In this document: positions 18,943 through 30,793 of the stretch, piece after piece
How the letters are laid out: the number at the start of each line of letters is the position of its first letter
How positions within the stretch are numbered: position 1 is the first letter of the stretch
Origin: Nemertoderma westbladi
Lineage: Eukaryota; Xenacoelomorpha; Nemertodermatida; Nemertodermatidae
Length of the DNA: 35,391 bases
Direction: 5' to 3'
NCBI GenBank assembly: GCA_032718475.1
Contig: JAUCBJ010007918.1
Coordinates: 1-35,391, forward strand
The notes under the pieces: generated by a model
Databases searched by the model: none
Told to the model about the DNA's origin: nothing
The model's input: the letters and a program-made list of their open reading frames with translations, nothing else
Made by a program: the position numbers and the translations under genes

Positions 18943-19629
18943 ATTATAATTATTATGTGACGAAAGAACGAGACATTCTATGTTTTGTATTTATGTAAAT
19001 ACATTTTATACGAGAAACAATAATTTAGTTTGAGTGTTTTTTTGTTATCGAGTTTTTAGATTTTTCTCTAATAATTTTTAACTTCTGAAGTTGCAATATA
19101 TTTGTTTTTTTCACCCTCTTCCTTTTCTATTTCATAGCTGCCATTAATATTTTATTGAACCCACAACATCGCTGCCAGTAGATAGCCATGTATGTAATTA
19201 AAGCTAGAGGAATTAACAATCCAATAAATAACCTTGTAAATAGAAACAGAATTACTCTGCCTCGACTCCATGGCCTAGTCGATGGGCTGCGTTTTTGTTG
19301 GTGTAACAGTAGCTTACTATAGGCCTATTACGACAATGCAACAATACCCTGGTAGTTTCACTTTACCACCCAGAGACTTATGGTTGCTCGGTGTGGTGTA
19401 ATACTTATTTACTTACCCTTACTACCTTGTTAGTAAGTATCCCGTATATTCCATTAAAAAAAATTTTACAAATGTAAAATTACCAGGTTTTTTAACATTT
19501 TTTGTAAATTATTGGTGTTAGGGAGCGTGGCAAATTAATTTCTTAAATGGACTGGACACTAACAATGAATGTCCTGGGGCTATGGATTGGTAATATAAAC
19601 TCACAGTTCACTATTGGAACTTATTATTT
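18943..19629. other. Spacer after the RSBN1-like gene
   Basis: AT-rich, with no coding or RNA feature seen. Confidence 0.4.
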
Positions 19630-20896
19630 CAGGCCAAGGAAAGGATACGATACGAAACGAATGCAATTTTGAGAAGATACGATACGAAAAATCCAAGATA
19701 CGATACGAAATACGAAAAATGTATCGTATTTTTTTCGATCGTATTTTATTTCAGAGTTAATATCAAAAATGTATTTAATTTGTACAATATTACACTTATA
19801 TGTATTATTATATTAACTATTATTATTATTATTACCTTATATTACAAATATTTTTATTTCATTTATCCAGTTTAACCTTCAATTTACGAAAAAATAAATA
19901 TATTATAAAAATACATGACGAATGAGCTCTACACTGCTTGCTAACGCCTACGGCAACAGTGCTACTACTGGCTACAACAATTATTAGGACTTTTTGCAAT
20001 AAGGGACATAATAATAGGTTTACAATTGTCATGTCACTGTTAGTGTTTAAAGGGGATCCCGATCCCGAAAAACCGGGATCCCGGCGAAAAGTGCAATCCC
20101 GATCCCGAGGTTTTTGGAACGGGATCCCGATTTATAAATAGTAAAGTGAATTTATTGATTGATTTATTGATTATTGAATATTTTTATTATATCGAATTTT
20201 TATGCCAGTAAACACTCCAGTAATCAATTGCAAAATAATTTTAATATAACTTTATCTTACTATTATTTCAGAAGTGTAAGATAAAGCTGTAAAGTGAGTA
20301 TTAAACAAAACCCGCCACATATACTATTAACTTTGAGGAATTTAATCAAAAATTTAAATCCCGAAAAACGGGATCCCGAGAGTGATAATCCCGGTCCCGA
20401 TCCCGAAGTCTGATCCCGTTTAAACACTACACTTTAGGCATACTGGAATAAAAACTTTACTTACTGCCTTAAATGGATGCAATGATGATTAATATGGAAT
20501 AAATATGTTCCTTACATTCAAATCTTTAAACTAAAACTAGTAAGTATTGTTATACTCATAGTATATCAGTGTCTTTTATACTTATCTAAAATATTAGTAT
20601 CCTACAGTTAATTACAATGTGAATAACGACTCTGCATTACACATTTTATTGACAACTGTAAGCTTTAACCTGCTATTTTATACAAAAATTTTGTAAAATA
20701 ATTTGTAAACAATTTGATCCTAGTTTGACTGTTAAAACGTTAATATAAAAATAACATATTATACGAAAAAATAATTAATTATTCGTATTATAGGATACGA
20801 AATCAATCTTTATTATACGATACGAAATTCGATACGAAGAAAATACTTTTGATGCCGGTACGAAGATCCGATTTCGTATCGTATCGCCTGTCCCTG
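19630..20896. mobile_element. Outer hAT-like MITE with GATACGATACGAAA termini
   Basis: The left end reads CAGGCCAAGG..., then GATACGATACGAAA at 19644-19657. The right end is the inverse: TTTCGTATCGTATC at 20872-20885, then GCCTGTCCCTG ending at 20896. More GATACGAAA copies follow inside both ends (to about 19750 and from about 20760), giving long imperfect inverted repeats. ATTT flanks both sides. The CAGG terminus fits hAT elements, but I did not find a clear 8-bp target duplication. There is no transposase, so it is non-autonomous. Confidence 0.65.
20041..20429. mobile_element. Inner hAT-like MITE with TAGTGTTTAAA termini
   Basis: It starts TAGTGTTTAAAGGGGATC and ends with the inverse GATCCCGTTTAAACACTA. 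Both ends are built from GGGATC and GATCCCG repeats that pair within and between ends (about 20050-20130 and 20360-20415). A (T/C)AGTG terminus is typical of hAT elements. The flanks (GTCACTGT and CACTTTAG) do not give a clean 8-bp duplication. It lies wholly inside the 19630-20896 element, so it inserted later. Confidence 0.72.
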
Positions 20897-21657
20897 ATTT
20901 CAGCCTCAATCTAAAACATCGCATCATGGCCTTCCCCATTGGATGTTGTAGTTCACGGATGTTGTAGTTCACAAGGTTCCGATGCAATAATAGCATCATT
21001 CGTGTAGCTACTTTTTTAGTTAAATTGTTTAAGTATGTCTGCCTAACTAATTGTGATTTTGTATTTCGAGTTTGTTGTTTATTTATTTATAGTTTACTAG
21101 GAACATATTAACTTCTAATTTGTGCGTTCTTTACTACTTGTTTTCATATTTGTAAAACGTGCGATATCATCATGATACCAATATGAAATATACAATAATT
21201 ATTAAACAAAAACATTTCCCAACCGTTTCAAAAGACAATATTATCTGAAAATAGTCATTTCTAGATTTTTTAAACTTGTTTAAAAATATTCCTAAAACTA
21301 AATATACAACAAATGATACATTACATTAAAAAATATAAACTTTACTACTGTGGTGAAATAAAAACACCCATTATCGAAATTTATCATTGACCATAAAAAG
21401 ATATTATTAATGTTCGTTCATTCACCAAGATCGAACCCTTTAATCTCCAAATCTGATTCATCTCCATCAGTTTCATTTGCAGGCACCAACTTCTATAATA
21501 AACTCTTAAGTGGTTTGATTTCTAGATTGTTATAGATTGCATACAATTATTACATCAAGTTGGCCTACGCGCAGTACGTGACTTAAAGTGTCTTATGTTA
21601 ATTGTCAACTGGAAAGAATTATAAGCTAAATCTATGCAGATGTCCCCTAATCACTTT
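20897..21657. other. AT-rich spacer
   Basis: There is a short direct repeat, GGATGTTGTAGTTCAC, at about 20941-20971. No coding or RNA feature seen. Confidence 0.4.
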
Positions 21658-21696
21658 ACCACTTAGAGGCAGACTGGATAACAGCAGTCGATTTAA

Positions 21697-22185
21697 CCCT
21701 ATCCATACCGGGGGGGGGGGGGGGACTTTTGGAGACCCACTTTATTTGATTGCTTGGTTCAAAGCCAAACCACATTTATTCAAGTGAAATTCCGTTACTT
21801 TTCCTAAAATTTATTATTCTTTATCTTAAAACAAAAATTAATTTTCATATTATTATTTATGACCATGAAAATGACACGTAAACTGACCTGTCTCTGAAAC
21901 TGTCATATTATTGCTGAACTATTGTAGGAGGGAAATTTAAAATTCAATCAATTTAAAATCAATTTAAACATAATTATAGTATATAAATATTATATTTGAG
22001 CATTAGTGTGTGGCATATTTGAATAGAGGAATAAATTTTGTATCTAAAACTTTTTACTTTAAAGTAATATCATCACACCACACAAAGTTATATGCTTCCA
22101 AACTTTACGTCCCCAAAAGTCCCCCCACCCCCCCCCCCCCCCCCCCGGTAGTTTGAGCGTCTAAAGTACCCCGGTATGGATAGGG
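21697..22185. mobile_element. piggyBac-like MITE, 489 bp, TTAA target site
   Basis: Perfect 17-bp inverted termini: CCCTATCCATACCGGGG at 21697-21713 and its reverse complement at 22169-22185. TTAA flanks both sides (21693-21696, 22186-22189). A CCC start and a TTAA duplication are diagnostic for the piggyBac superfamily. Inside the termini, related GGGGACTTTTGG(A/G)GAC segments form subterminal inverted repeats next to long G or C runs. It has no coding capacity, so it relied on a transposase elsewhere. Confidence 0.92.
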
Positions 22186-22262
22186 TTAAGCCCTCACAAA
22201 AACTCAGTATGCGGTCTAGAATATATGTGCCAGGCATCAATCAGGAAGAAAGGATTATTAAC

Positions 22263-22424
22263 AGCCTTGGATATTAATGGGCTTTCCAAGATTTGGACTT
22301 AAGGTCTGATTATTTAGAGCAGCAGTAGTTCCAGTACTCCTCTATGGGAGTCAATGCTGGGCTCTAACTGCCGAGGACACCAAATTCTCGATAGCACATT
22401 TACGAGAATGCTACGCCGGGTTCA
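22263..22424 (+). mobile_element. LINE B fragment, plus strand
   Basis: This is an inverted, decayed copy of the post-RT part of LINE B. It matches the reverse complement of about 23150-23310 (CAGTACTCCTCTATGGGAGT and ACGCCGGGTTCA are shared), with a ~25-bp deletion near 22291. It is truncated on both sides. Confidence 0.85.
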
Positions 22425-22779
22425 CGAAATGACGGAATGTTTTCATTTCAGTCAGTTCTAAAATGTTTTCATTTCAGCCCACTAGCGGTAGACTGGAGAA
22501 CTGCCGAGGGATTACTGTCCCAACAAAAAAGACGCAAACTGTTGATAATCTATGGTCTAGCATGTAGGCCCTATATTTGCCAAGTTTCAGCTTAAGCGGA
22601 TAACAAAGATTCGACCTCTAGCGGCAAACTGTATAAGTGTACAGTAGGTGGAGTACCGTCCCTCAGAGAAGCAGCAAGTTCTCTAGAACATATGTGCCAA
22701 TATTCAGATTAAACGAATTAAAATCACGGTTTTTAGGACATTTCTCCCTTTGGTGATCACCCTTCCTCAAAAAGACACT

Positions 22780-24973
22780 ACTACTACTACAGTAGGATCG
22801 GCATGCTGCATTGCAGCTGCATTTTTAAAAATGCTGTGCCGGCTTGTCGACAAAATTGCGCCACCACAACTCCCTATCACCCATGATATTTGCTAGATCA
22901 TCCGCATCTTCAAGGCCAGTGTGCTTTAAGATGCGTCTCAAGTAAGAAATGGGCTACCATTGTTATTCACTCCATGAGGCTGTCAAAGCACAAGATTATG
23001 CACTGGCTGGTCCTTCACTGGCGAAAGCAATGTCCTGCAAAGCGGAGGCGACTTTGTTCTAGTGTCAAGCTTGGGGGAACCAATGAGACACCTCCAATGT
23101 TATATAGTGTCTGGTTGGAGATGTGTGCATTGTACTTGACACAATGAACCCGGCGTAGCATTCTTGTGAATGTGCCATCCAAAGATTTGGTGTCCTCAGC
23201 AGTTAGAGCCCAGCATGGACTCCCATAGAGGAGTACTGGAACGACTGCTGCTCTAAATAATCGGACCTTAAGATTTCCGATTAATTCTCTGTGACTTCCA
23301 AATCCTGGAAAGCCTATTCAAGGCTGCCCATGCCTTTCCCTTACGTATTCGAATAAGGTCGTACGTAACCTGACTTACGGATCCATGATCCCAGGTAACA
23401 GAAGTCGTTCACATGCTCAAGCATACCATCCTTTGAGCTTATGCTCATCCGGTCAGAGACTTGCTGAGGACTTTCAAAGTTAACTGTCAACATTTTGGTC
23501 TTTATGGAGTTAATAAAAAGACCAACACTAGAAGCAGCTTGTTCTAATGAGCTGAGGAGCCGTTGGGCTCCTTCTAGTGATTCTGAGAGTACTCCTAAGT
23601 CGTCAGCAAAGTCTAGATCAGTTAGGTACTTGGCAGGATTTCCTCGACTTCTGGAGCCAGTAGGTGGAGTTATCATCACCCCATCATCATTATGATGATC
23701 TAAGGACATGCGTAGAACATAGTTAACCACATTTATGAACAAGAATGGTGCAAGTGTGTCTCCCTGGAGGACGCCCCATAACACTTCAAATGGTTATGTG
23801 TCACCGTCAAAAGTAGACACAAATGTTGAAGAACCATCGTATACTGATCTGATTGCTGCAATAATTTCATCAGGGATCCCATGTAATGAAAGTATGCTGA
23901 ACATACGTGAACGAGAGACTGAATCAAAGGCCTTGAAGAAGTCAACAAAGATAACAGCCACATTACCTAAAACAAAAATGCAACCGAGTACGCGATACAC
24001 ACTCTTACAGTACCAGAGCCAGTGCTTCAAACTTCTACCTCCCGAATTGTAAATCCTTTGAATCTGATACTTTCTTTTTTAACGGCATTAAAAATTGGAA
24101 CGCTCTGCCTAATGAAATTAAAAACCTAGATAATCAACATTCTTTTAAATCTGCAGTTAAATCTCACCTCCATGTGCAATGTAAAAATAGGTACAATAGT
24201 TCTACAGTAAGTTATTAGTTTATTAATTATTTACTATTTATACTGTAATTACGTTTTATATTAAATTGTTCTGTACATTACATCTTTATCGTTGAGTCGG
24301 ACATTGTCACGCTCTCGGTAAAGTTGTACATGTACATAATGTAATTACGTTTTATATTTGTTATAGGTTAGCGTAGTGTAATATTGTATTTGTAACCAAG
24401 TAACATAAAGGACTCCCTTGGAAATAAGCTGCAAAGCTTTAGGGGTAATCCTATATGTTATGTTGGACAATACCTTTATACCGGTACATTGTTTGGTGTA
24501 TTTGTTATTGTTTTTACATAATGTATAAATAAATCTATCTATAGCTAGATGCCTGTCTTTCTTTTTTGATAACTCTTCAATTATCCTTCTAAGTGCCAAA
24601 ATGGGCTCCATGGTCCCACGACCTTTACGGAACCCATTCTGATTTCCACGGAGCAGTCTCTCAATCGCCAATGGGATCCCTGAGGCGATTTAATAGAATT
24701 CTATTGTACTGTATAGCTTTGCAGCAATCGAGATCAATGAGATTCCCCGAAAAGAACCATAGAATGTTAGGTTGTCCTTCTTGGGAACTGGCACCAACTT
24801 ATTTGTTTTCATTTCTTGTGGGAATCTTGTTGTTCGGTACATGTCTACTATGATGGGATAGATGAGCTTTAAACACTCAGGTATATTAAAGACCTCAGGT
24901 GGAACACCATCTACTCCACTGGCACGATTGGTCTTAATGCTCTTTGCAGCAGCCTTCACTTCTGCAAAGGAGA
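22780..24973 (-). mobile_element. LINE B, left copy (3' end intact, 5' truncated)
   Basis: Reading on the minus strand from 24973: KAAAKSIKTNRASGVDGVPPE, the template-grip region, NQNGFRKGRGT, an interruption by another LINE (23961-24546), IFVDFFKAFDSVSR, GVLQGDTLAP, catalytic DLDFADDLGVL (FADD at 23599-23610), then the post-RT region and a stop near 22825. The 3' UTR is short and ends in TAG repeats (about 22780-22798). Several frameshifts make it a pseudogene. It is abruptly cut at 24973 by the 2.3-kb repeat. Confidence 0.92.
23961..24546 (+). mobile_element. LINE C 3' fragment inserted in LINE B
   Basis: This segment is absent from the other LINE B copy, where CAGCCA runs on directly to ATACCTGTC (about 28170). 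On the + strand it has an open frame from about 23990 to the TAG at 24216-24218, with NCKSFESDTFFFNGIKNWNA and LPNEIKN. The WN.LP pattern with a following FK is the usual C-terminus of CR1/L2/Jockey-type reverse transcriptases. A ~330-bp 3' UTR ends in ATCTATCTATAG. It is 5' truncated, as is common for LINEs. Confidence 0.8.
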
Positions 24974-27340
24974 TAGCCGAGGGGCACTTGTATAATAACT
25001 AATAATCACGAACCCCGTCCTCTTATAATATACACCTAACTCTGCAGTAGTCTGTAGTAGTAGTAGTGGTGGTAGTAAGTAGTTGTAAAGGAGGTCGGTT
25101 TAAACCAAAGTGATAAAGTAACATTATTATATAACATAATCATATAGACAAAGTAGAATAAGATACGGATTCATTATTATTTTACCAAACTCATGTACTA
25201 CATACTTCAATGTGGCAATTGTAATAATAATTACACATTACTCTGATTACGCTGGGTTTGGTCCCATAATATATTATACTGACGTATTTTATATTAATAT
25301 ATCCATGCGAGTAAACAAGAATTGAAGTAAATGTTCATTATTATAGTTTTAAAAATTGAATGATATACCCAAGATAGTGAAATAGATAATATACCAGAAA
25401 TTGCCATTTGATCAGATGTATCAAAGCGGCGTCTTTAGTATAATACCGTAATAGTATCAATTCACTCTGTTATACAATGTAAATATACTAAATCTATTTA
25501 TAAATATATTATGAGCCCTACATTGTATATTTCTCCTACAGGTAGACAATGTAGTATGTTAAAACTTGATATAATTTGGTATAATGTATTACATATTACA
25601 AATAAGACTGAGGCAGCTAAACTATATTGCAAAGAAATCAAATAACCTAAAGTAATATACTAGACCCTCCCTCCACCCTATAAATAGTGTTCACCACCTA
25701 CCCCACCCAGCACCCTTATTACTACATAATAATGAAAGATAGTACCTGGCGCTCCGGTCATTCCGTTCCCTCTGCTGGGGAGGTTAAGTAGTAGGTTTTG
25801 ACACTATGCAAAATCCGAGCACAGAGTTAGAAGCGCATTGGATAGGCGAACATTTCTTGCAGTGAAAGTATTTCCATATCTGTTATAGTTTTCGAGATAG
25901 TCAGACATGAGTAGCTAAAATTTGAATTGTTTTTCGGTAAAGTCTGATTTCACCGGTACTTGTCATCCGAAATATGGATTGTGATATATCGTTAGATGCG
26001 GGTCCACTAACTGTAAATTCACATTTTTTCAAGAAAAAAATTCGATAAGGGTTTTCGAGATATTTTCGAATTACCCGAAGCATAATTTGGACGACCATAT
26101 CTCCGGTACCGGTAGGCCTATTGAGACGAAATTTTTTATAATCTACTTAGAACACTCCAGTGAATGTTTTTTAGTTTGAAAGTTTTGCCCCAAATTGCTT
26201 AGAAGTAATTTCGAAAAAACTGATCATTTCGCGATCATGATCTTTTGACCCCCTAGAATTGAACTTATTTATGGTCAAATTTTGGCTACCCCCCTAATTC
26301 GAGGGTGAGGAATCTTTTTGTAATGTTAAGTTTTTTAAACGGTCAACTAACAGGCCTTGGTCTTCGAAATAAAACCGAAAACATGATCTTTCCTGATCAT
26401 GGCCTGATCAAATCGCTTTTTGAAAATTTCGAAATGCTCAAAAGTTGCCCCTTCTTAATAGAAGTCGATTAGTAAAAAAAAATCGGGGGTCTCAAACAAA
26501 GTTTTCGAGAAAATCGGGAAAAACCGAAAAACACGATCTTTTATGATCAGGAAGCTGATCTCGAGAACCAGTTGACCGATCGAGCCAATTTTTTTTTAAT
26601 CAACTCAAAATAGACCATTGAACATTTCTTACAATGAATGTTTATTAAAAAAATGCTTAGATTCGATTTTAAAAATACTGATCTTTTCGCGATCATGATC
26701 TTGAGTTTTGACCCTCTAGACTTGAACTTTTTTATGCCCAAATTTCGGCTACCCCCCCCCCCCCCCCCCCCCCCCCTAATTCGAGGCTGAGGAATCTTTT
26801 TGTGATGTTAAGTTTTTCCATACGGTTGATCTCCCAGGACTTAGTCATCGAAATAAAACCGAAAACACGACCTTTTCTGATCGCGGCCTGATAAAATCGC
26901 TTTTTGGAAATTTCGAAATGCTCAAAAGTTGCCCCTTCACCATAGAAGTCGATTCGTAAAAAAAAAATCGGGGGTCTCAAACAAAGTTTTCGAGAAAATT
27001 TGAAAGAAACAAAAAACACGATCTTTAATGATCAGGTCTCAGATCTCGAGAACCGGTTGTCCGATCGAGCCAATTTTTTTTTAATCGACTCAGGGCGGTG
27101 TTCTGAACGTTTACTACAGTAATTATTTATATCCAAAATGCTTAGTTACGATTTTACGAAGTCCGATCTTTGTGCGATCATGATCTTGCGTTTTGATCAG
27201 GAAGAATTCACTTTTTTTTTAATCTTTTAACGGGAATCATGACTAATGTGGGGTCGCTGAATCTTTTTGTAATGTTAAGTTTTTCGATTGGGGCAAGCCT
27301 TGAGTGTCCGAATCCTGATCAAAACTGATCTTTGCTGAGA
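24973..27340 (-). repeat. 2.3-kb GATC-rich interspersed repeat, copy 2 (inverted)
   Basis: Reverse complement of 12742-15058 from end to end. The ~466-bp internal unit appears twice (GTTTTCGAGA at 26501 and 26986, period 485). The longer period comes partly from a run of about 24 C at 26753-26776 where copy 1 has six G. Compared with copy 1 it carries about 35 extra bases near 27255-27295. LINE B sequence abuts both ends. Confidence 0.85.
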
Positions 27341-27344
27341 TTAT

Positions 27345-28790
27345 GCACAAGATTATGCACTGGCTGGTCCTCACGGCGAAAGCGATGTCCTGCCAAGCGG
27401 AGGCGACTTTGTCCTAGTGTCAAGCTTGGGGGAACCAATGAGACTCCTCCAATGTTATATAGTGTCTGGTTGGAGATGTGTGCATTGTACTTGACACAAT
27501 GAACCCGGCGTAGCATTCTTGTGAATGTGCCATCCAAAGATTTGGTGTCCTCAGCACTTAGAGCCCAGCATGGACTCCCATAGAGGAGTACTGGAACTAC
27601 TGCTGCTCTAAATAATCGGAACTTAAGTTTCCGATTAATTCTCTGTGACTTCCAAATCCTGGAAAGCCTATTCAAGGCTGCTCATGCCTTTCCCTTCAAA
27701 ATTTTGGTCTTTATGGAGTTAATAAAAAGACCAACTCTAGAAGCAGCCTGTTCTAATGAGCTGAGGAGCCGTTGGGCTCCCTCTAGTGATTCTGAGAGTA
27801 CTCCTAAGTCATCGGTAAAGTCTAGATCAGTTAGGTACTTGGCAGGATTTCGATTTCTGGAGCCAGTAGGTGGAGTTACCATCACCCCATCATCATTATG
27901 ATGATCTAAGGACATGCGTAGAACATAGTTAACCAAAATTATGAACAAGAATGGCGCAAGTGTGTCTCCTTGGAGGACTCCCCATAATACTTCAAATGGT
28001 TCTGAGTCACCATCAACTCAACAGTAGACACAAATGTTGTCGAACCATCGTATACTGATCTGATTGCTGCAATAATTTCATCATTAATCCCATATAATGA
28101 ATGTATACTGAACATACGTGTGCGAGAGACTGAATCAAAGGACTTGAAGAAGTCAACAAAGATAACAGCCAAATACCTGTCTTTCTTTTTTGATAACTTC
28201 TTTTTGATTTCTTTTTTCAATTATCCTTCTAAGTGCCAAAATGGGCTCCATGGTCCCACGACCTTTACGGAACCCATTCTGATTTCCACGGAGCAGTCTC
28301 TCAATGGGATCCCTGATGCGATTTAATATAATTCTATTGTATAGCTTTGCAGCAATCGAGATTAATGAGATTCCCCAAAAAGAACCATAGAGTGTTAGGT
28401 TGCCCTTCTTGGGAACTGGCACCAACTTATTTGTTTTCATTACTTGTGGGACTCTTGTTGTTAGGTACATGTCTACTATGATGGGATAGATGAGCTTTAA
28501 ACACTCAGGTATTTTAAAGACCTCAGGGGGAACACCATCTACTCCACTGGCACGATTGGTCTTAATGCTCTTTGCAGCAGCCTTCACTTCTGCAAAGGAG
28601 ATATCGCCAATGGAAATATCTGGGAGTACAGAACTCAGACACTTTTACTTCTATAAAGTTATCAGGAAATACCCTGTCCTGTCATTACTGAGGAGCTTTT
28701 CAAAGTGGGCCTTCCAACCATTGAGGCGATCGGCTGGTGATTCGGCCTTAACCTTGGTTGTTGGTTGGCTTTTCCGCCCGTTTTAGTTTG
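27345..28790 (-). mobile_element. LINE B, right copy (3' truncated)
   Basis: On the minus strand it starts near 28790 with SPADRLNGWKAHFEKLLSN and continues through the RT motifs to the post-RT region (FRLFRAAVVPVLLYGS, then FTRMLRRVH). It stops at 27345, a position equal to about 22988 in the left copy, so the last ~200 bp are missing. The catalytic block is DLDFTDD (27808-27819) instead of FADD. A segment of ~110 bp around 27698 is deleted relative to the left copy. It has several frameshifts, so it is a pseudogene. Confidence 0.9.
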
Positions 28791-30793
28791 AGATTAGTTA
28801 AACATTCATGCACACCTACCTCCTCATTGCATTGCCATCAGTAGAAGGAACTTATTTTGACAGTTGTTTATAAAATTGAATTTCACTTAAGTCATACTTT
28901 GTTTGTAGAACTGAGTAGGCCTACTATTGTAGACTGATACTCTAAAAGACTGGAACTCAGATGACGAAATCTGTCAGATGATTTACTGTAAACGTGGAAC
29001 ATCTCTTTGTTCAGCTCGCTCAGCTCAGCCAATCAGAGCGATTTTCATTTTATCTTGTACAGAGGCCTACGGAAAACCGCGCAATGCATTACGGTTTTTG
29101 TTTACCTTTTCTGAGCCTCGGAACATCGGCTTAGAAATTCTTCTGTACTTCTGTGTTGGAAGTTTCAGACTTTGACCTAAACATCAGAAACATCAGATGG
29201 CTTTGATTACAAGAATGTAAAACTATTAACGCAACGCAATTCAACTACTGAAACATCGCAGCATACCGCAGCACACTGCATCACACCGCAAGTCAACATT
29301 GCTGCACATTGAGCACGGCATCAGTAACACATACTGACTGTTCACCGCATTATTTTACTTCTGTTATTAATTATTGTTAATTGGTGTATATTGCTGATAT
29401 ATTTGGAGAATACCGATGAATAATCATAAAACCCCCAATCTTCTTGATTACTGAAGGTTAGAGGAACAGGTTTACTGGTAGCAACTGCGACTTACATTAT
29501 AGTGGTTTTTGTGTGAATTAAATGCTATTTCATAATCCCTACATGTGTCAGTTGCGATCCTCCTTATATATGATCAAATTCAGTGAAGGTCGGCAGATCA
29601 GTGCGCAGTAGTGTGAAGTCGTGTGAAGTAGTGTGAAGGTTAATAAAGCATCTCCTAAAGAATGCGCTTTTTACGAGACTCAGTAGCCATCCAGTTGTGA
29701 TTAGTATAAGTCATAACTCTGTTTTATACTTAAAGCGCCACGTCCTAAAGGAACTGTTATTATTCCCCGAAAGTAAATATATTGTCAGAGATTATATATT
29801 AACGATCAGTCAAATAATACAGTAGGTCTACAGTGCAATCACTATCAAAGCATCCGAATCCAGTCTCCCTTAACTGTGGGTGAATGGTCGCGCACAGGCT
29901 GGCTTCGGCTGATGTAACTTCAGTACATTAAATAATTGATATACAAAAAGACAATTAAAATTGGCAGGTTAAACTGCTAAAGGTCTAAAAGCGCGAACAA
30001 CCCTCCAGGCTTGCCAGGCTTATATGGTGTATTTTTTAAATAGAATAAAATAGCCAAGCGCAGTGCGAATAGATGTAACTTTTGAAAACTCATTACGACG
30101 AAATTCATATTGTGTTACATGTCTGGAATATATTGCCAGCTTTCCATCAGTACCAACAAACAGCTATAAAGTAGAAGAATAACTGCGGTGGACGGGTGGA
30201 ATATCGCCGGAGACACTTTTTTCAAATGCTTGCAGCTAATGATTGAAAGCAAAAATTTCTGGCTCACTCATGGAGGAGGAGTGAGGTGAAACTATCTATG
30301 TTTCAAATTTCATGCAATCTCATTAAGATTTGTAGAAAATTTAGGGTCGGGGGTCGTGCCATTGAATTACGACATTTATTCCGGTGCATGGTGTAAGTCG
30401 GAACCGAGTTAGGAACTGTTATGAATACCAGTGTATGTTACTATGTTACATGGCATGGTATGTGCTGTACACTCACTACAAATTATCCATTTTGTTCGAA
30501 TTAATCCATAGTTGCCTAGACTAATATATCGTGAATAATAAATGCGGGAGCAAGGGTTTAAGCCTTCATACCAAAAATATAAATATTACAATTTAAATAT
30601 TATTGCCAAAATACGCATTTTGGGTTTCACACCCGTCTTCAGGGCTATTTAAAAACACAACAGAGCAAATTTAAATAAAATAATTTACGCCAATATATGT
30701 AGAATGGATAATTTAGAATCATACTATATTGTAGTAAAGTACGTTTAGACTAATATATAGGTCCTTTCAAATATTCAAAATACGAAATATGGT
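28791..30793. other. Spacer between LINE B and the Piezo gene
   Basis: No gene recognised. Small items: a CCAATCAGAG (CCAAT-box-like) at 29029-29038 in a slightly GC-richer stretch; ACCGCA(G)CAC.GCA short repeats at about 29250-29290; three GTAGTGTGAA-like repeats at 29606-29639; and a CCAAAAT-ACGC-ATTTTGG hairpin at 30606-30623. I see no long poly(T) that would mark a retrotransposition tail after the Piezo gene. Confidence 0.4.

Larger units (their letters stand above)
21658..22730 (+). repeat. Three diverged units of a ~100-130-bp repeat
   Basis: The start motif ACTAG(C/A)GGC(A/G)GACTGGA occurs near 21660, 22480 and 22610. A later motif, TCTAGAA(C/T)ATATGTGCCA, occurs near 22214 and 22681, with a diverged form near 22557. 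The first unit is split by the piggyBac-like MITE. The units are strongly diverged and the family is unknown. Confidence 0.5.
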
